DNA of 64,000 nt, from NCBI GenBank assembly GCA_033239525.1, contig BSYO01000014.1, positions 17,096,021 to 17,160,020 on the forward strand, written 5' to 3'. The notes under the pieces were generated by a model, which was not told where the DNA came from, ran no database searches, and saw nothing but the letters and a program-made list of their open reading frames with translations. This document shows positions 23,486 through 34,350 of this stretch, piece by piece. The stretch is from Nepenthes gracilis. Lineage: Eukaryota; Streptophyta; Magnoliopsida; Caryophyllales; Nepenthaceae. The stretch's first letter is position 1; every line of letters begins with the position of its first letter. The translations under genes and the position numbers were made by a program.

Positions 23486-23839
23486 TTGCTTTATCTTGAT
23501 ACCCTTTTTAAGTTTGGTTTAAAACAGAGTCAATTAAAATCTACTGAAGGCTCGCTTTATGGCTTTGATAATGTGCCGGTAGTCATCCAACGAACGATCC
23601 AATTTGAGGTTACACTGGGCACATACCCAAGAATGGTAAGTTGTACACTCACCTTCTTAGTCGTCGACCTACCTTCTGTGTACAGTGCTATACTAGGCCG
23701 CCAGTGCCTAACAGCGTTCGGAGCAGTCACTTTAATATTACATCTCAAGATGAACTTTCCAACAGCATGCAGTATTGATAAAGGTTGGGTGGCCAAGTCA
23801 CTGGGAAACCTGTTACATGTCCCAAATTACTCCAAGTGA
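23486..23839 (+). pseudogene. Retropepsin-like protease region, element B
   Basis: Open stretch of 117 residues: LYLDTLFKFGLKQSQLKSTE, PVVIQRTIQFEVTLGTYP, VDLPSVYSAILGRQCLTAFG. It matches the protease of element A. The DNGSS active-site motif should lie just upstream of 23486; there, near 23470-23485, the frame is broken. Confidence 0.7.
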
Positions 23840-24060
23840 CAGCATAAAGGTAGTAGGAGAGCTTGACCATTGAGATGAAGTAACCTAGCAACAAGTGCAG
23901 TCTGGTGAAGCAATCGATCTAATCCCACCGAATCCAGAGGACCCGAAGAGGTGTGCACAGATTAGGGGCTCACTCACCGGGACACTGCGTGATGAGCTGG
24001 TAGCGTTCTTACAACAGAATACTGACGTCTTCTTGTGGACTTCCTGCTGACTTGCCTGAA

Positions 24061-24760
24061 ATTTCGTTCGAAATAATGATCCACAAGTTGAGCCTCGATC
24101 CCGACTATAAGCCCATTCGGTAGAAGCGAAGAAATCACTCCATGGATAAACTCGTCACCATCCGGGAAGAGGTCAAGAATCTGCTGGATGTCGGCTTCAT
24201 CAGAGAGGTCCAATACCCAGATTGGCTCTCCAACGTCATCTTGGTAAAGAAAAGCAACGAAAAGTGACGAATGTGCGTTGACTTCACCAACGTTAACAAA
24301 GCTTGCCCAAAAGAAAGTTCCATTTACCCGGATCAACCTGTTGATGGACTCGACATGTGGACACGAGTTACTGAGTTTCATGGACGCGTACTCAGGTTAC
24401 AATTGAATCCGGATGAGTACACCTCTTCTAGAGGATGAAGAGTACATCTCTTTTATGACGGACCAAGGCACATACTATTATAAGGTCATGCCTTTCGGTC
24501 TAAAGAATGCAAGTTTCACTTATCGAAGGCTCGTGAATAAGATGTTCGAAAAGCAGATCAATCGCAATATGGAGGTGTACGTCAACGATATGCTCGTGAA
24601 GAGGAAGACCACCAGTGATCATATTCGCAATCTAGTTGAGTCATTCGAGGTACTCCGTACGCACCAAATGAAGTTGAACCATTCGAAGTGTATCTTCGGA
24701 TCATCCTCAGGGAAGTTCTTGGGTTTTATTATCTCTCAATGAGGGGTCGAGATAAACCCG
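24061..24760 (+). pseudogene. Reverse transcriptase, element B, mutated catalytic box
   Basis: Pieces: HKLSLDPDYKPIR-like start near 24080, VILVKKSNEK with a stop then RMCVDFTNVNKACPKE near 24240-24315, and 24413-24742 with YISFMTDQGTYYYKVMPFGL and VYVNDMLVKRKTTSDH. The catalytic YVDD box reads YVND here, so one metal-binding Asp is changed to Asn. A frame shift separates the MDAYSGY-like region from the rest. Inactive. Confidence 0.85.
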
Positions 24761-25049
24761 AAGAAGATCAAGACCCTCACGGATATGACTTCGCCATGGA
24801 GTGCCAAAGATATCCAAAGGCTAACCGAATGACCGGTAACCTTGTCCCACTTCTTGGCAAAGTCGGTGGACAAGTACTAGCCTTTCTTAAAGCTCCGAGG
24901 AGGACAAAAGTGAACGAAGTTCAGTGGATTATAAAATGCAAGGCAACTTTTGACGAATTAAAGTAATACCTGGCCAGTTTACCGTTGCTAACGTTACTCA
25001 AGGACAGAGAAGAGTTGTATCTCTACTTGGTAGTGTTAGAGGTGGCTCT

Positions 25050-25877
25050 TAGCTCTATCCTCATATGTCAAGACTCTGGCTCTCAACGACCGGTTTACTA
25101 TGTGAGCAAGACATTGAACAGTGTAGAGACACATTACCACGCGTAGAGAAGTTAGCTTTGGCACTTATCTTTTCCGCCCAGAAGCCGGGGCCTTATTTCC
25201 AGGCTCATCGCGTGATCATTCTGGTCGACCTGCCACTGAAGAGTATTTTCTGGAAATCCGACATTTTTGAATGGCTTGTTAAGTGGGCTATTGAGTTGAG
25301 AGAGTTTGACATTAAATTTTAGTCTAGACCAGCCATTGAAGGGCATGCTCTGACAGATTTCATTGTCGAGACTACGATGCCAATTTTCAATGAACAGCCT
25401 ATTGAGAACACAGAATAACACAGGGAGTCAGAATGGGTTCTTAACGTAGACGAATTGTCTACAGACTCAAAAACAGGTACTGGAGTGGTCCTAAGGACCC
25501 CAAACAGGTTTGAGGTGAAGTACTTCCTTAGACTGGACTTTTTGGCCACCAATAACGTTGTCGAGTACGAAACCCTGTTAGCCGAGTTAAGACTAGCGAA
25601 AAAGTACTCATTTAGGCGACTGACTATTTACAGTGACTTAGAGTTGGTACTAAACCAGGTTAATGGGAATTTCAAGGTATGCAACACTCACTTAGTTGAA
25701 TACTTGGCTAAAGAGAAAGGCACCATTCAGAAATTCGACAAGGGAAACCTGATCCACGTCCCCAGAACTGAAAACTGGAAAGCTGATCAACTTGCTAAAG
25801 TAGCGACGGCCGACAACCCAAAGCAGTATTCGAGGGACATGCGGGAAGTCTTGAGCACTCGCAGCACTGAAGAATAG
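25050..25877 (+). pseudogene. RNase H domain, element B
   Basis: Positions 25065-25322 read HYHALEK-like pieces in broken frames, then AHRVIILVDLPLKSIFWKSD and VKWAIELREFDIKF. Positions 25455-25877 encode GTGVVLRTPNRFEVKYFLRL, VVEYETLLAELRLAKKYSF, TIYSDLELVLNQVNGNF and DQLAKVATA. The first Asp region reads NVDELS (DG changed to DE). Similar to the RNase H of element A. Confidence 0.8.
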
Positions 25878-25889
25878 GAAGTAATATGA

Positions 25890-26908
25890 ATCTTCGACAC
25901 GAAAAGTTGGATGACGCCTTATTAGAAATATTACTGGCCAATAATTAATAAGGACGCCCTTGAGTTCGTAAAGAAATATGAGAATTGCCAATTCTACGGC
26001 AATCTTCCCCACAGGTCGCCTGCCGAGTTGAGATCTCTTCAAGCTTCTTGGCCTTTTGTGCAATTATTGATCGATATTCTCAATCCCTTTCCCATCGCGA
26101 CAGGGTAAAAGAAGTTCATCATCGCGGGTATCGACTACTTCACCAAGTGGGTTAAAGCTGCCCCGTTAGCTAAGATCACCGAGCACAATGCCCTAGAATT
26201 CGTCCGTCAAAGCATAGTCAGTAGATTTAGCATTTCGAGGTCATCGTGTTAGACAACGGAACCCAATTTTCAGGGAAATACTTCACTAAGTATTACACCA
26301 GTCTAGATATCAGATTAGTCCATACTTCGGTAGCGTACTTATAAGTAAATCGATAGGTGGAGGTCACAAACTGCACGCTACTCTATGGTTTGGAGACCAA
26401 GCCAGAGGACGTAGGAAGCTCTTGGGTCGACAAGTGACCCTTCGTTCTATGGTCTTATTGAACGATTCCAAAGGAACCAACTCACGAGATGCCATTTAGT
26501 CTCTACAACGAGATTGAAGCGGTAATTTTGATTGAGATCAGCCTTCCAAGTCTAAGGGTTGAGTTCTTCAACCTACAAAATGACTCATAGAAAATCAGTG
26601 AACACCTAGACTTGCTGGAGGAAGCTCGCGACGCTATTAAAATGCGGAAATTGGCCTATCAATAACGAGTCGCCCGCTACTATAATAAGAAGGTAAAAGC
26701 GCGGCAATTCGAAGTTAGAGACTTGGTCTTGCAAAGTATCGAGGCTGTAGGTAAGACCACCAATCGAAATAAACTTTCTCCAAATTGGGAAGGTCCTTTT
26801 CTAGTCTTGGCCGTCCTTCAAAACGGAGTATACAAACTCCAAACCCAGAACAACAAGTTGATCCCATGGATGTGGAACGCAATCCACCTCAAGCGGTACT
26901 TCCAGTAA
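25890..26908 (+). pseudogene. Integrase, element B
   Basis: The core is readable near 26105-26400: IIAGIDYFTKWVKAAPLAK (first Asp), VIVLDNGTQFSGKYF (second Asp) after a frame shift, then a stop-broken VEVTN (Glu). The C-terminal part at 26723-26908 encodes KLSPNWEGPFLVLAVLQNG followed by Y-K-L and NAIHLKRYFQ, a typical Gypsy integrase end. The zinc-binding domain is mostly lost: after RNase H, near 25900-26050, only short pieces remain, suggesting an internal deletion. Confidence 0.8.
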
Positions 26909-27099
26909 GGGCACAGGTAGGTTATCCGTGTTGCACGTGTATGCTTGTAATATACATGTTGATATTAATGAAATAAGAATGCTTTTTCATTTGTGCCATG
27001 TTGTTCTTTCTTTTCTTTTCCTATTCCATGTGTATGTGTGTGAATTTGTAGGGGTATTCAAATGACCTAAATTGCTCCTAAGTGGGGCTGGTTTTCACC

Positions 27100-27245
27100 C
27101 ATTCATAATTAAACCCTGGTCATCTAGGTGGCTTATGAGCGGTTGAATTAAACCCTAGTCATTTAGGTGGCCTATAAGCAGTCGAGTTAAATCCTGGTCA
27201 TTCAGGCCACTGATGAGCGGTAGAATTAAACTCTAGTTGTATTAA
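27100..27245 (+). repeat. 39-bp tandem repeat after pol, element B
   Basis: TTAAACCCTGGTCAT-type units start at 27109, 27148, 27187 and 27226, an exact 39-bp period. They lie in the non-coding region just after the pol end. A related motif (AAACCTC..ATCC..TCAACCAAGC) occurs near 56203-56300 in the deleted element. Confidence 0.85.
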
Positions 27246-27704
27246 ACGGCCCATGGCCCATTTACGGTCAAAATCTTAGAGGGTTAAAACAGCACACGTG
27301 ACAACTTTCTTTAGAAGGAGATAGCATGATCAATCAACGATGACCGTCAGGAGCAAAATATTCCATCCAAAAGCTTGCCGCCCAAGTTCATACTTGGGTG
27401 GCGCCACCAAACCTCTACTCACGCATGAGTGTAGAGCAAGCTTGACACGATATCAAGATTCACCTTAATGTCTTCTCCGGACATAAGTCCAATCAGAGAA
27501 TGCCACAAACGTCTCAAGTGAGGCGGATGACCAACTTGCGTATCATACACAAAGTTGGCGACCAACACAAAGACAAGTTATTGAAAAACAGTAACAAAGG
27601 TAAAGACGTAGAATATCAGCAAAGCGATCATTTTATTGATTATGTCTGTGCATTTTTAACTACAAAAAAGTGAATGTACAAAAATTCTACGGTGGGGCAG
27701 AGCC

Positions 27705-29395
27705 CTAAGGAGAAGGCGGTGGTGGCCCCTGACTACTTTGGGACAGCCCCACAAGATTCTTGTGACAGCTGGCAAAATGGTTTGCTGGGTCAAGGACATC
27801 AATTGGGAAGCTAGGGTCAACTATCCATACAATACGTCGACTAAGGTTGACACCTTCCCACACTCGTGCCCACAGCATATCGTGGACCTCATGGGGACGA
27901 ATGCAAGTGGATAACTCGTTTTGCAGCGATGTAATCCGTCTAGAGAGTTGGTCAGTGCGCCTCACCACTCGGTCAGCTTTCTCTCTTAGTCTGGCGTTCT
28001 CCTCTTTCAGTCGGGCGTTTTTCTCTTCTAGACTTGATAACACAAATTGAGGAGTTACTGTGTCCTCCTCGTGCTCCACCACCTCCTCGAGCTAAGCGAT
28101 CTCTCTATCATGATCTGAGATCACCAGGTCCCTTTAGCGCAATCCCTTACTGATTGCGCCCGTTATTTTCTTCTCCTGCAAAAGCCAAAAGTGCTAAATA
28201 ACAGCAATAGAGAAAAAAAAGGGGAAAGAAGATTTTGAAGGTTTACCTGCCAAACTCTGCGCTTCGACCTCACTGGCCTGCTCCTAGACCTTAGCCCTAG
28301 TGGCGGAGGATTGGAAATAATAATCTCCTGGAAGGCTCTACAGAAGCATCTGCCACAAACTCCTCCGACAACTCCACAATATGGCCAACCGCCTCAACAG
28401 ACTCTCTAGCAGCAAGCTCCTCCGTCAGCTCAATGTTGATGCCAACTGCCTCTAGAGGCTCTTCGACGGTTGGCAGCTAAGGCGCCTCCTGGAACTCTTC
28501 CGCAGCAAGCTCCTCAAGCCACTGAACGGCTCGCACAATAGGAAGCTCTACGGGCCCCTCTAGGAGCTCACCGGTAGCTCGCTCCTCACACAATTTAGCA
28601 ACCTGCACAACTGGGAGCTCAGCAGGTGGCTCCAACTGCATCGCCAAGTGCTCCGGTTGCAGTAGAGTAAGAACAACTCTACTCATAGCGGAGCGTAGCC
28701 TGACCCTATACACCTCCACAGCAACCTCAATATCGCCAACACCGGAGCTGTCTCCGACACTAGTGAACTAGCCAACCAAAACATAATCTGGCTTTATGGA
28801 AGAAGAAGAAGAGGAGGAGGGCATCACCAGTGCAGCCTTCTTCTGTCTTGGACTACTAGGAGCTTCTTTTGTAGAAGGTGCGCCGACAGACTCGATTGTA
28901 ACTCATGATTCATCAACGTGAACATAGAAGAACCTGTTCTTTCAGTTCTTCAGAGTCATATATGGCGCTGCTAATTTGGAGCCCTCGTGGGGACAGGGAA
29001 ACCCACTTTCCACCTTGGACGAACTGAAATATCATCCTAACCACCTCTACTGTCAGCAGCTTCGAATGGTGGCGGTGAAAAATGCAAAGCATGCATAAGT
29101 ATTGTACAGCGTTGGCATGAAACTATACAATGGGGATCTGAAGATCGGTAAGAATATCCAACAACTTGTCAAGGATTGGAAGGTGTAGCCTACTCCTCAA
29201 GTGGGCCTCGTATACGGTAATACAGCCCTCGGGATGGGAGCACGCCCTGTCTTCCTCACTGGGCATCCTGAAAACGATTCCTTTGGGAATATTGTTCTCA
29301 ACGTACAACTCTTTCATTTTATTTACTTTGATCACTGAAGCAATTTGGGTTATAGAAGGCACCATGGAAACGGAAGAAGGAAAGAAGTGAAACAC
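27705..29395 (-). pseudogene. Antisense accessory ORF of element B (spliced, coiled-coil)
   Basis: Opposite to gag-pol, between pol and the 3' LTR. The N-terminal part (29123-29395) has GIVFRMPSEEDRACSHPEGC followed by ITVYEAHLRSRLHLPILDKL, like the putative gypsy-type transposon domain PF04195. The middle (28477-28719) is Glu/Leu-rich. The C-terminal part (27705-28175) is a strong coiled coil: LEEKNARLKEENARLREKAD, RRITSLQNEL, ending in Pro/Ser. A 71-bp intron fits at 28176-28246: donor CAG|GTAAAC and acceptor TTTTGCAG|GAG, joining SEVEAQSLA to GEEKITGAIS in frame. Several stops remain in exon 1. Antisense ORFs are known in some Tat-lineage elements; function unknown. Confidence 0.7.
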
Positions 29396-29679
29396 TTCGA
29401 AACTTTTCAGGAAGAAAGCGTGGGAAGTTTGAAAAGAAAATGGTCAGAGTACTTAAAGGCATGTAAACGCTGAATAAGGAGAACCGTCTCGAAAAAGTGT
29501 GCCTATCACCGTTGACACATGTTGCTTCCAAAGAGAATACAGTCGAATCAGATCCTCTGGACACATTAATTACCGGGATTGCAAATTCACTACCTGCAGA
29601 CATGTGGCCAACTTTTCGACTAACAGTCCAGCGGCATGATGGTGCATTGTTTCAACTCCCTCCAGTTCTCCAGATTTTG

Positions 29680-29835
29680 GCCTAGACGGTCAATGAATCC
29701 GATCAACACTTCCTTCAACAGTTCTCTGAATTTTGGCTTAGATGGTCAACGAATCCGATCAAAGCCTCTTTCACCAGTTCTCCAGATTTCGGCCTAAGCG
29801 GTCAACAAATCTGGTTAATGCTTCTCTTCAACCAG
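29680..29835 (+). repeat. 55-57 bp tandem repeat before the PPT, element B
   Basis: Units begin GGTCAATGAATCCGATCAAC (29688), GGTCAACGAATCCGATCAAA (29743) and GGTCAACAAATCTGG (29800), separated by CAGTTCT(C)CAGATTTTGG-like sequence. Homologous units with a 57-bp period occur at 47590-48010. Confidence 0.8.
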
Positions 29836-29984
29836 TTCTTCGGATTTTGATTTTACGGACAACAATTGCAAGTAATTCAATCGACAGGCTAAAAGTCATT
29901 GCCAGCTTCCCCACCAGGTCACCTTAGGCAAGTAATCCAACCATTTACGTCTCATTTTGAACATGCTGGAGGCCGAAATTTCGG

Positions 29985-30997
29985 ACTACTAGTATAGGGA
30001 GCTAATGATGGGTACGCTAGTAATTGACTGACCCAAGAAGAAAGAACGACCTAGATCTATAATGGCCCATTTGCGCCTGGATGGTCAACGCCAGCCGTTA
30101 ATCGGATGAAAGGCTAATAAGCCAATTAAAGTCCAACAGCGGGACGGCCCACTTGGGCCCGAGATGGTCAACACTTTCGTTGACCGAAAACATGCAAGAC
30201 GGTCAATACTTTCATTGACTGAAAGTATGACCAGTTGACCGGTTAAAGATCAGGCCTCACGCGGCCTAAGCCCAAATTGGCCGACGCGTCCATCCTCGTA
30301 CCGCAACTGTCTTCTCCCTTAATTTCACGCTCTCCATAGAAGGCAACCTCCATTATAACGGTTGCTCCCAAAATCAATGCACATCCCTAAACGAAGTTGC
30401 CAGAATCCTTTCCCTGTCTACTGAAAACTCTAGCGGTTAAAGAACGTAGAAGGAAAGCAATCAATCTAACGACCGTTATAGCCATAAAGCCAGCACACCA
30501 AAAAAGGCAACGGTCCTAATAGGGCACGGGTATCAAGCCTTTCCGTATAAGGAATGTAGCCCAGCGCAACGACGATAAAAGGCCATTGAATTCACACTTC
30601 AAGGCAAGTTCTCACTTGCTTGCAAAAAGACTTCTCTTGCAAGAGCTCTCACGCTTTCAGCATTCTAGCGCTCTCTCATTACTACTATGTTCTCAACGAA
30701 TATAGTACTTAGAGATTTTACTCCTCACGAGCAACCCAAATCTCTCAATCTACGAGGGCACCCCCACGAAACAAACACTCTCTACATTCATATTGTATCT
30801 CATTGCTTCCATCTTATCACTTTAAAGGTCGTTTACTAATTTGAACGTTGGAATATTTTTGATTGGATAACCTCCCGCCATTGCTTGACTTTTTGTTCAC
30901 AGTTATGGTGTGTAGGATCCAAATTCAGTTGATGGCGTCGGATTTAAACGAACGATTTGATCCGAATCTGTTTGAAATTTAAATTTATGACACATCA
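29985..30997 (+). repeat. PPT and 3' LTR of element B
   Basis: Purine-rich CTAGTATAGGGAGCTAA precedes TGATGGGTACGC at 30006. The LTR runs to GACACATCA at 30997. It keeps the W-box-type pairs near 30086-30110 and 30166-30186 and the TATA/leader/U5 layout of the 5' copy. Confidence 0.85.
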
Positions 30998-31189
30998 TCT
31001 TTCAATAATTGTCTTAAAATAGCTCAGCATATGGACAAAGAGGTTGGGTATAAATACAATACTCTGATAAAAAATTGTAGGATACCATTTAATAAAAAAA
31101 AACAATATTAAAATTATAAAATATAATATTTAGAAGAAAATTATATGATATAGTCTTTTTAAACTTTCCCACGTCATTGATGACTCTTT

Positions 31190-31364
31190 GTGGCCGAAGG
31201 GCCCTGTGACACACTAATGTGGCATAGAGCCTGCACCGCACAGCTTCAGCCATTCAGATCAAATTCAATGATTGAGGACCATGTGAATTTTTTGATTAAA
31301 AAAATGCTTGGTCGTCGAATTTGATCCAGACAGCTGAGGTAATATGTCACAGGGCCCTTGTCTT
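31190..31364. mobile_element. MITE, Mutator-like, 175 bp
   Basis: Terminal inverted repeats AAGGGCCCTGTGACA at 31198 and its complement TGTCACAGGGCCCTT at 31345, with further inner complementarity (GATCAAATTCAATGATTGAGGACCA versus the TGGTCGTCGAATTTGATC region). The element is flanked by a perfect 9-bp direct repeat TGACTCTTT at 31181-31189 and 31365-31373. A 9-bp duplication is the hallmark of Mutator-type insertion. Confidence 0.75.
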
Positions 31365-31549
31365 TGACTCTTTAACATTATAAAAATTTATTTGAAATTT
31401 GAGCAATGTTGAAAAGAAACAAAATTTTTAATATTTTATATGACAATGAACTTTTGAAATATTGATAATTTAACTATTTATATTAAAAATTAATTTAGAA
31501 GTATAGTAAAAATAAGTATGACTAAAATATTTTTATTTATGACAGTAAA

Positions 31550-31550
<1 letters not shown>

Positions 31551-31580
<30 letters not shown>
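31551..31580 (+). repeat. (TA)n microsatellite
   Basis: Fifteen TA units. Confidence 0.95.
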
Positions 31581-31583
<3 letters not shown>

Positions 31584-32147
31584 TTCTTTCTAATTTGATT
31601 TAATTTGGTATATGTTCTTAAATTAGAAATAAATCAAAAAAAAATGATTTAGATAAAAAAGCAAGCTACAACCAAATTTTACATTTGTCAAATAATTATT
31701 AACGGGTTAATTCGACTTCGTTTAGATAATTTAAATGATATGAATTTTTTTGCTCAGTCCTAACAGGAACCCCATGAATTTCTTTTCTTACCTTACTTTA
31801 TAATTAAATCGCTTGACAACTAATTTTAAAAAATTTCCCCCTCATGAGATGAAGAGAAGAATTTAAACACATACGAGTCGATTTTAAAATGTTTTCAATG
31901 TCAACGTTTAAAAACAAATTAAAGATTATTTCTAATAATTTTAAAATTCGATTCAACATTTTTTTTTTGACAAATTCAGTTCAACTTGTTCATAAAGTCC
32001 AAACTACTCATATGACTTATATTTTCATTTTTCTCATTTTTTTTTCTTATAATTCTTTTATTATATAATCTTCTTTTATTTTTAATTATGAAGATCTTAT
32101 TCTAATAATTTAAAAGCCTAAAATCCCAAATGGATCAAATATAGTTC

Positions 32148-32815
32148 TGTTGCGCACCAGGAATACGGGTTCTCATACGGATCAGGGACCGCAAATCGGA
32201 TCTTCTTGCTTGTCGATCTGACGCGGATCCGCCCTCCATAGCTTCAAACCTGAATCCTGTGCAACACAACTGAAAACGAGACGTCAGAGGTCGGCGGGAA
32301 TTGCTCCCACCGTAAACCCTCCGACGCTCAAGTTAAATGTCTTTCCAAGAAGATAGAAAGATCAATGGAGGATGCATGCGTGGTGGATTGAGCGTGGATG
32401 CGTCCTATTGATAGACGGTTTAGAAGTGTGCCTCTGAAGGGATGTCCCTTGAAGGGAGATCCCTTGGAGGGAGAGGGAGGTCGTTTGGATGGGTTCTTGG
32501 AAAATTATTCTAGTCACCTGGGATGATGGAGGGCTGGCCTCCTTAAGATAGATTATCTCTGGCCATTTCTCTCAACTTCCTTTCTGGAGGTTTTCGGCCG
32601 TTTTCCTTGCAATTCTCTCCCGTTCCTCCCCCCTTCTTCCTCATCTTTCCCTGTTGGGATGAAGTCTTTATATAGTTTGAGGATTTTATCCATAGCCAAC
32701 CGCCTAAGATAACCGCCGGTCACACTTATCCGTAACCAACCGCCGAAGATAACCGCCATTGGATTGGATAAAGTGGTTTGAACGGTTTTCTAGGCTGGGT
32801 ATACTGTACCCATCA
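32148..32815 (-). repeat. 3' LTR of the LARD
   Basis: 668 bp. In minus orientation it starts TGATGGGTACAGTATACCC, has TATA-like CTATATAAAG (plus 32665-32675), the shared U5 block (plus-strand CCGTAAACCCTCCGACGCTC near 32310) and ends CGCAACA. Confidence 0.9.
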
Positions 32816-32880
32816 TTAGCCCCCCATGCCGGGTGGTTTGAAATTTTCAACTCCCGGCATGTTTCTGATGGGACGCTATT
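32816..32880 (-). other. PPT and adjacent hairpin
   Basis: A C-rich plus strand (CCCCCCATGCCGGG) is the polypurine tract of the minus-strand element. Next to it, ATGCCGGG and CCCGGCAT form an 8-bp inverted repeat with a loop of about 20 bases. The same sequence in decayed form occurs at 46431-46470. Confidence 0.65.
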
Positions 32881-32936
32881 TGTTTGACTTTGTCGATTTA
32901 CCATCTTTGGAAAATCTGATTTTCAAAATCCGGCTT

Positions 32937-33130
32937 CTTTTGAGCCGCTTGGTGACGTAACCGAGGTTTAGAATTTGACCTCTTTTAGGGAACTCGGTGA
33001 TGTAACCGAGGTTTAGAATTCGACCTCCTTTGGGCCGCTTGGTAATGTACCGAGGTTTAGAATTCGACCTCTTTTGGGCCGCTCGGTGATGTAACCGAGG
33101 TTTAAAATTCGACCTTTTTTAGGCCGCTTA
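32937..33130 (-). repeat. 44-46 bp tandem repeat in the LARD
   Basis: Four copies of GGCCGCTTGGTGATGTAACC-GAGGTTTAGAATTCGACCTC type units, with GAGGTTTA at 32963, 33008, 33052 and 33097. Confidence 0.85.
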
Positions 33131-34133
33131 GTATTCAAATTAGATGGTGTGCCATGTTCTTGGAGCGATATGGACCATACTCTTGGCTTTCATTAGTATT
33201 TAATGACTGAATCGATTTCCTGATCACCGTCATGTCTTGTCACTAGCGGCCGCTTGGGCTACGAGATTATCAATCCAAGCTTGGTTTGTGAATGCTGGTC
33301 GGCCTCAATTACGTGGGAGTTGAAGGGTAAAACTCTAGCGTAATTTCTTGAGACCGGTACAAGTCGAAACAGTTGAAACCGCTAGAAGATTGCCAACAAA
33401 GGCCGTTGTATTGGGATTGGTTACTCATGGTAGGATGTATTGCGCACGATATGACCTCAAGAGAATTCTGGAGTAAAACTCTTGGAGTTCAATTTTCTAA
33501 GTGGAAATTCATAAATGAATAAAATCCGAACTAAAAATTCGGTGTGAATTATCTTTCGGAGTAAAATTTGGTGTGCGGCAATTCCGTAGTAAATGAAACA
33601 TTCGGAGTGGCTGAAATCTGGAGTTAGGTGAAATTTCAGAGTGAAAACACCTTCAGAGTGGCCTAAGAATCCAAACTGAGTAATCTTCCGAGTTGAGATG
33701 ATCTCCAGGAGGGACATAATCTGGCAAGAGAGCTCTCAAGCATATTAGAGGTGAGTTTTGGCGGTTTTTACCTAGCGTACCGGAGTGGACTTGGACCAGT
33801 TGTATGAGAGAAGATGCCGGTTTGGATTTGGAACCGGTTTCTTGTGAGAAGAAATTACCAGATTAGATTTTGCTGCCAGAGAATATCTCAGTAGGCTGAA
33901 TTGCTGTCAAAATAAATGTTGGCTGGCTGAGATAATACGCTGCTGCCAGACTGAATCCTAGCAACTGAATGAGAGAGGAATTGCCGTAGTGGAATCTGAA
34001 CCGGCTAAACGTGAGACAGAAATCCGGAGTGGACTTTGAGCGGGATGTAACGCTTCTGGATGGAGTGGTTCTGGACCGGAATGTCAGGTAGGAAAATACA
34101 GACCGAAAAGTTGTGATAGGAAATACTGATTAG

Positions 34134-34350
34134 AATTGAAATCGGTTTTTACACCTTCGAAGGCCGATTTTGATTTTCCTCAGCCGATTTGAATTGAAAT
34201 CGGTTTTTACACCTTCAAATGCCGATTCTAATTTTTCTCAGCCGATTTGAATTGAAATCGGTTTTTACACCTTCAAATGCCAATTCCGATTTTTCTCAGC
34301 CGATTTGAATTGAAATCGGTTTTTACACTTTCAAATGCCGATTTGGAAAT
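34134..34350 (-). repeat. 58-bp tandem repeat in the LARD
   Basis: Units starting AATTGAAATCGGTTTTTACA at 34134, 34192, 34250 and 34308, an exact 58-bp period with few substitutions. The surrounding 33.4-35.1 kb is rich in scattered CCGGAGT/CGGAGTGG motifs. Confidence 0.9.

Larger units (their letters stand above)
20629..30997 (+). mobile_element. Ty3/Gypsy (Tat-like) retrotransposon B, full length but dead
   Basis: Two LTRs of about 1 kb (20629-21634 and 30006-30997), PBS, gag, protease, RT, RNase H, integrase, a long 3' region with tandem repeats and an antisense ORF, PPT and 3' LTR. The flanks are TCTTC (20624-20628) and TCTTT (30998-31002), a nearly perfect 5-bp target-site duplication. 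LTRs start TCATAGGTACGC (5', mutated TG) and TGATGGGTACGC (3') and end GACACATCA. Extra ORFs between pol and the 3' LTR are typical of the Tat lineage (Ogre/Retand type). Every pol domain has stops or frame shifts. Confidence 0.9.
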
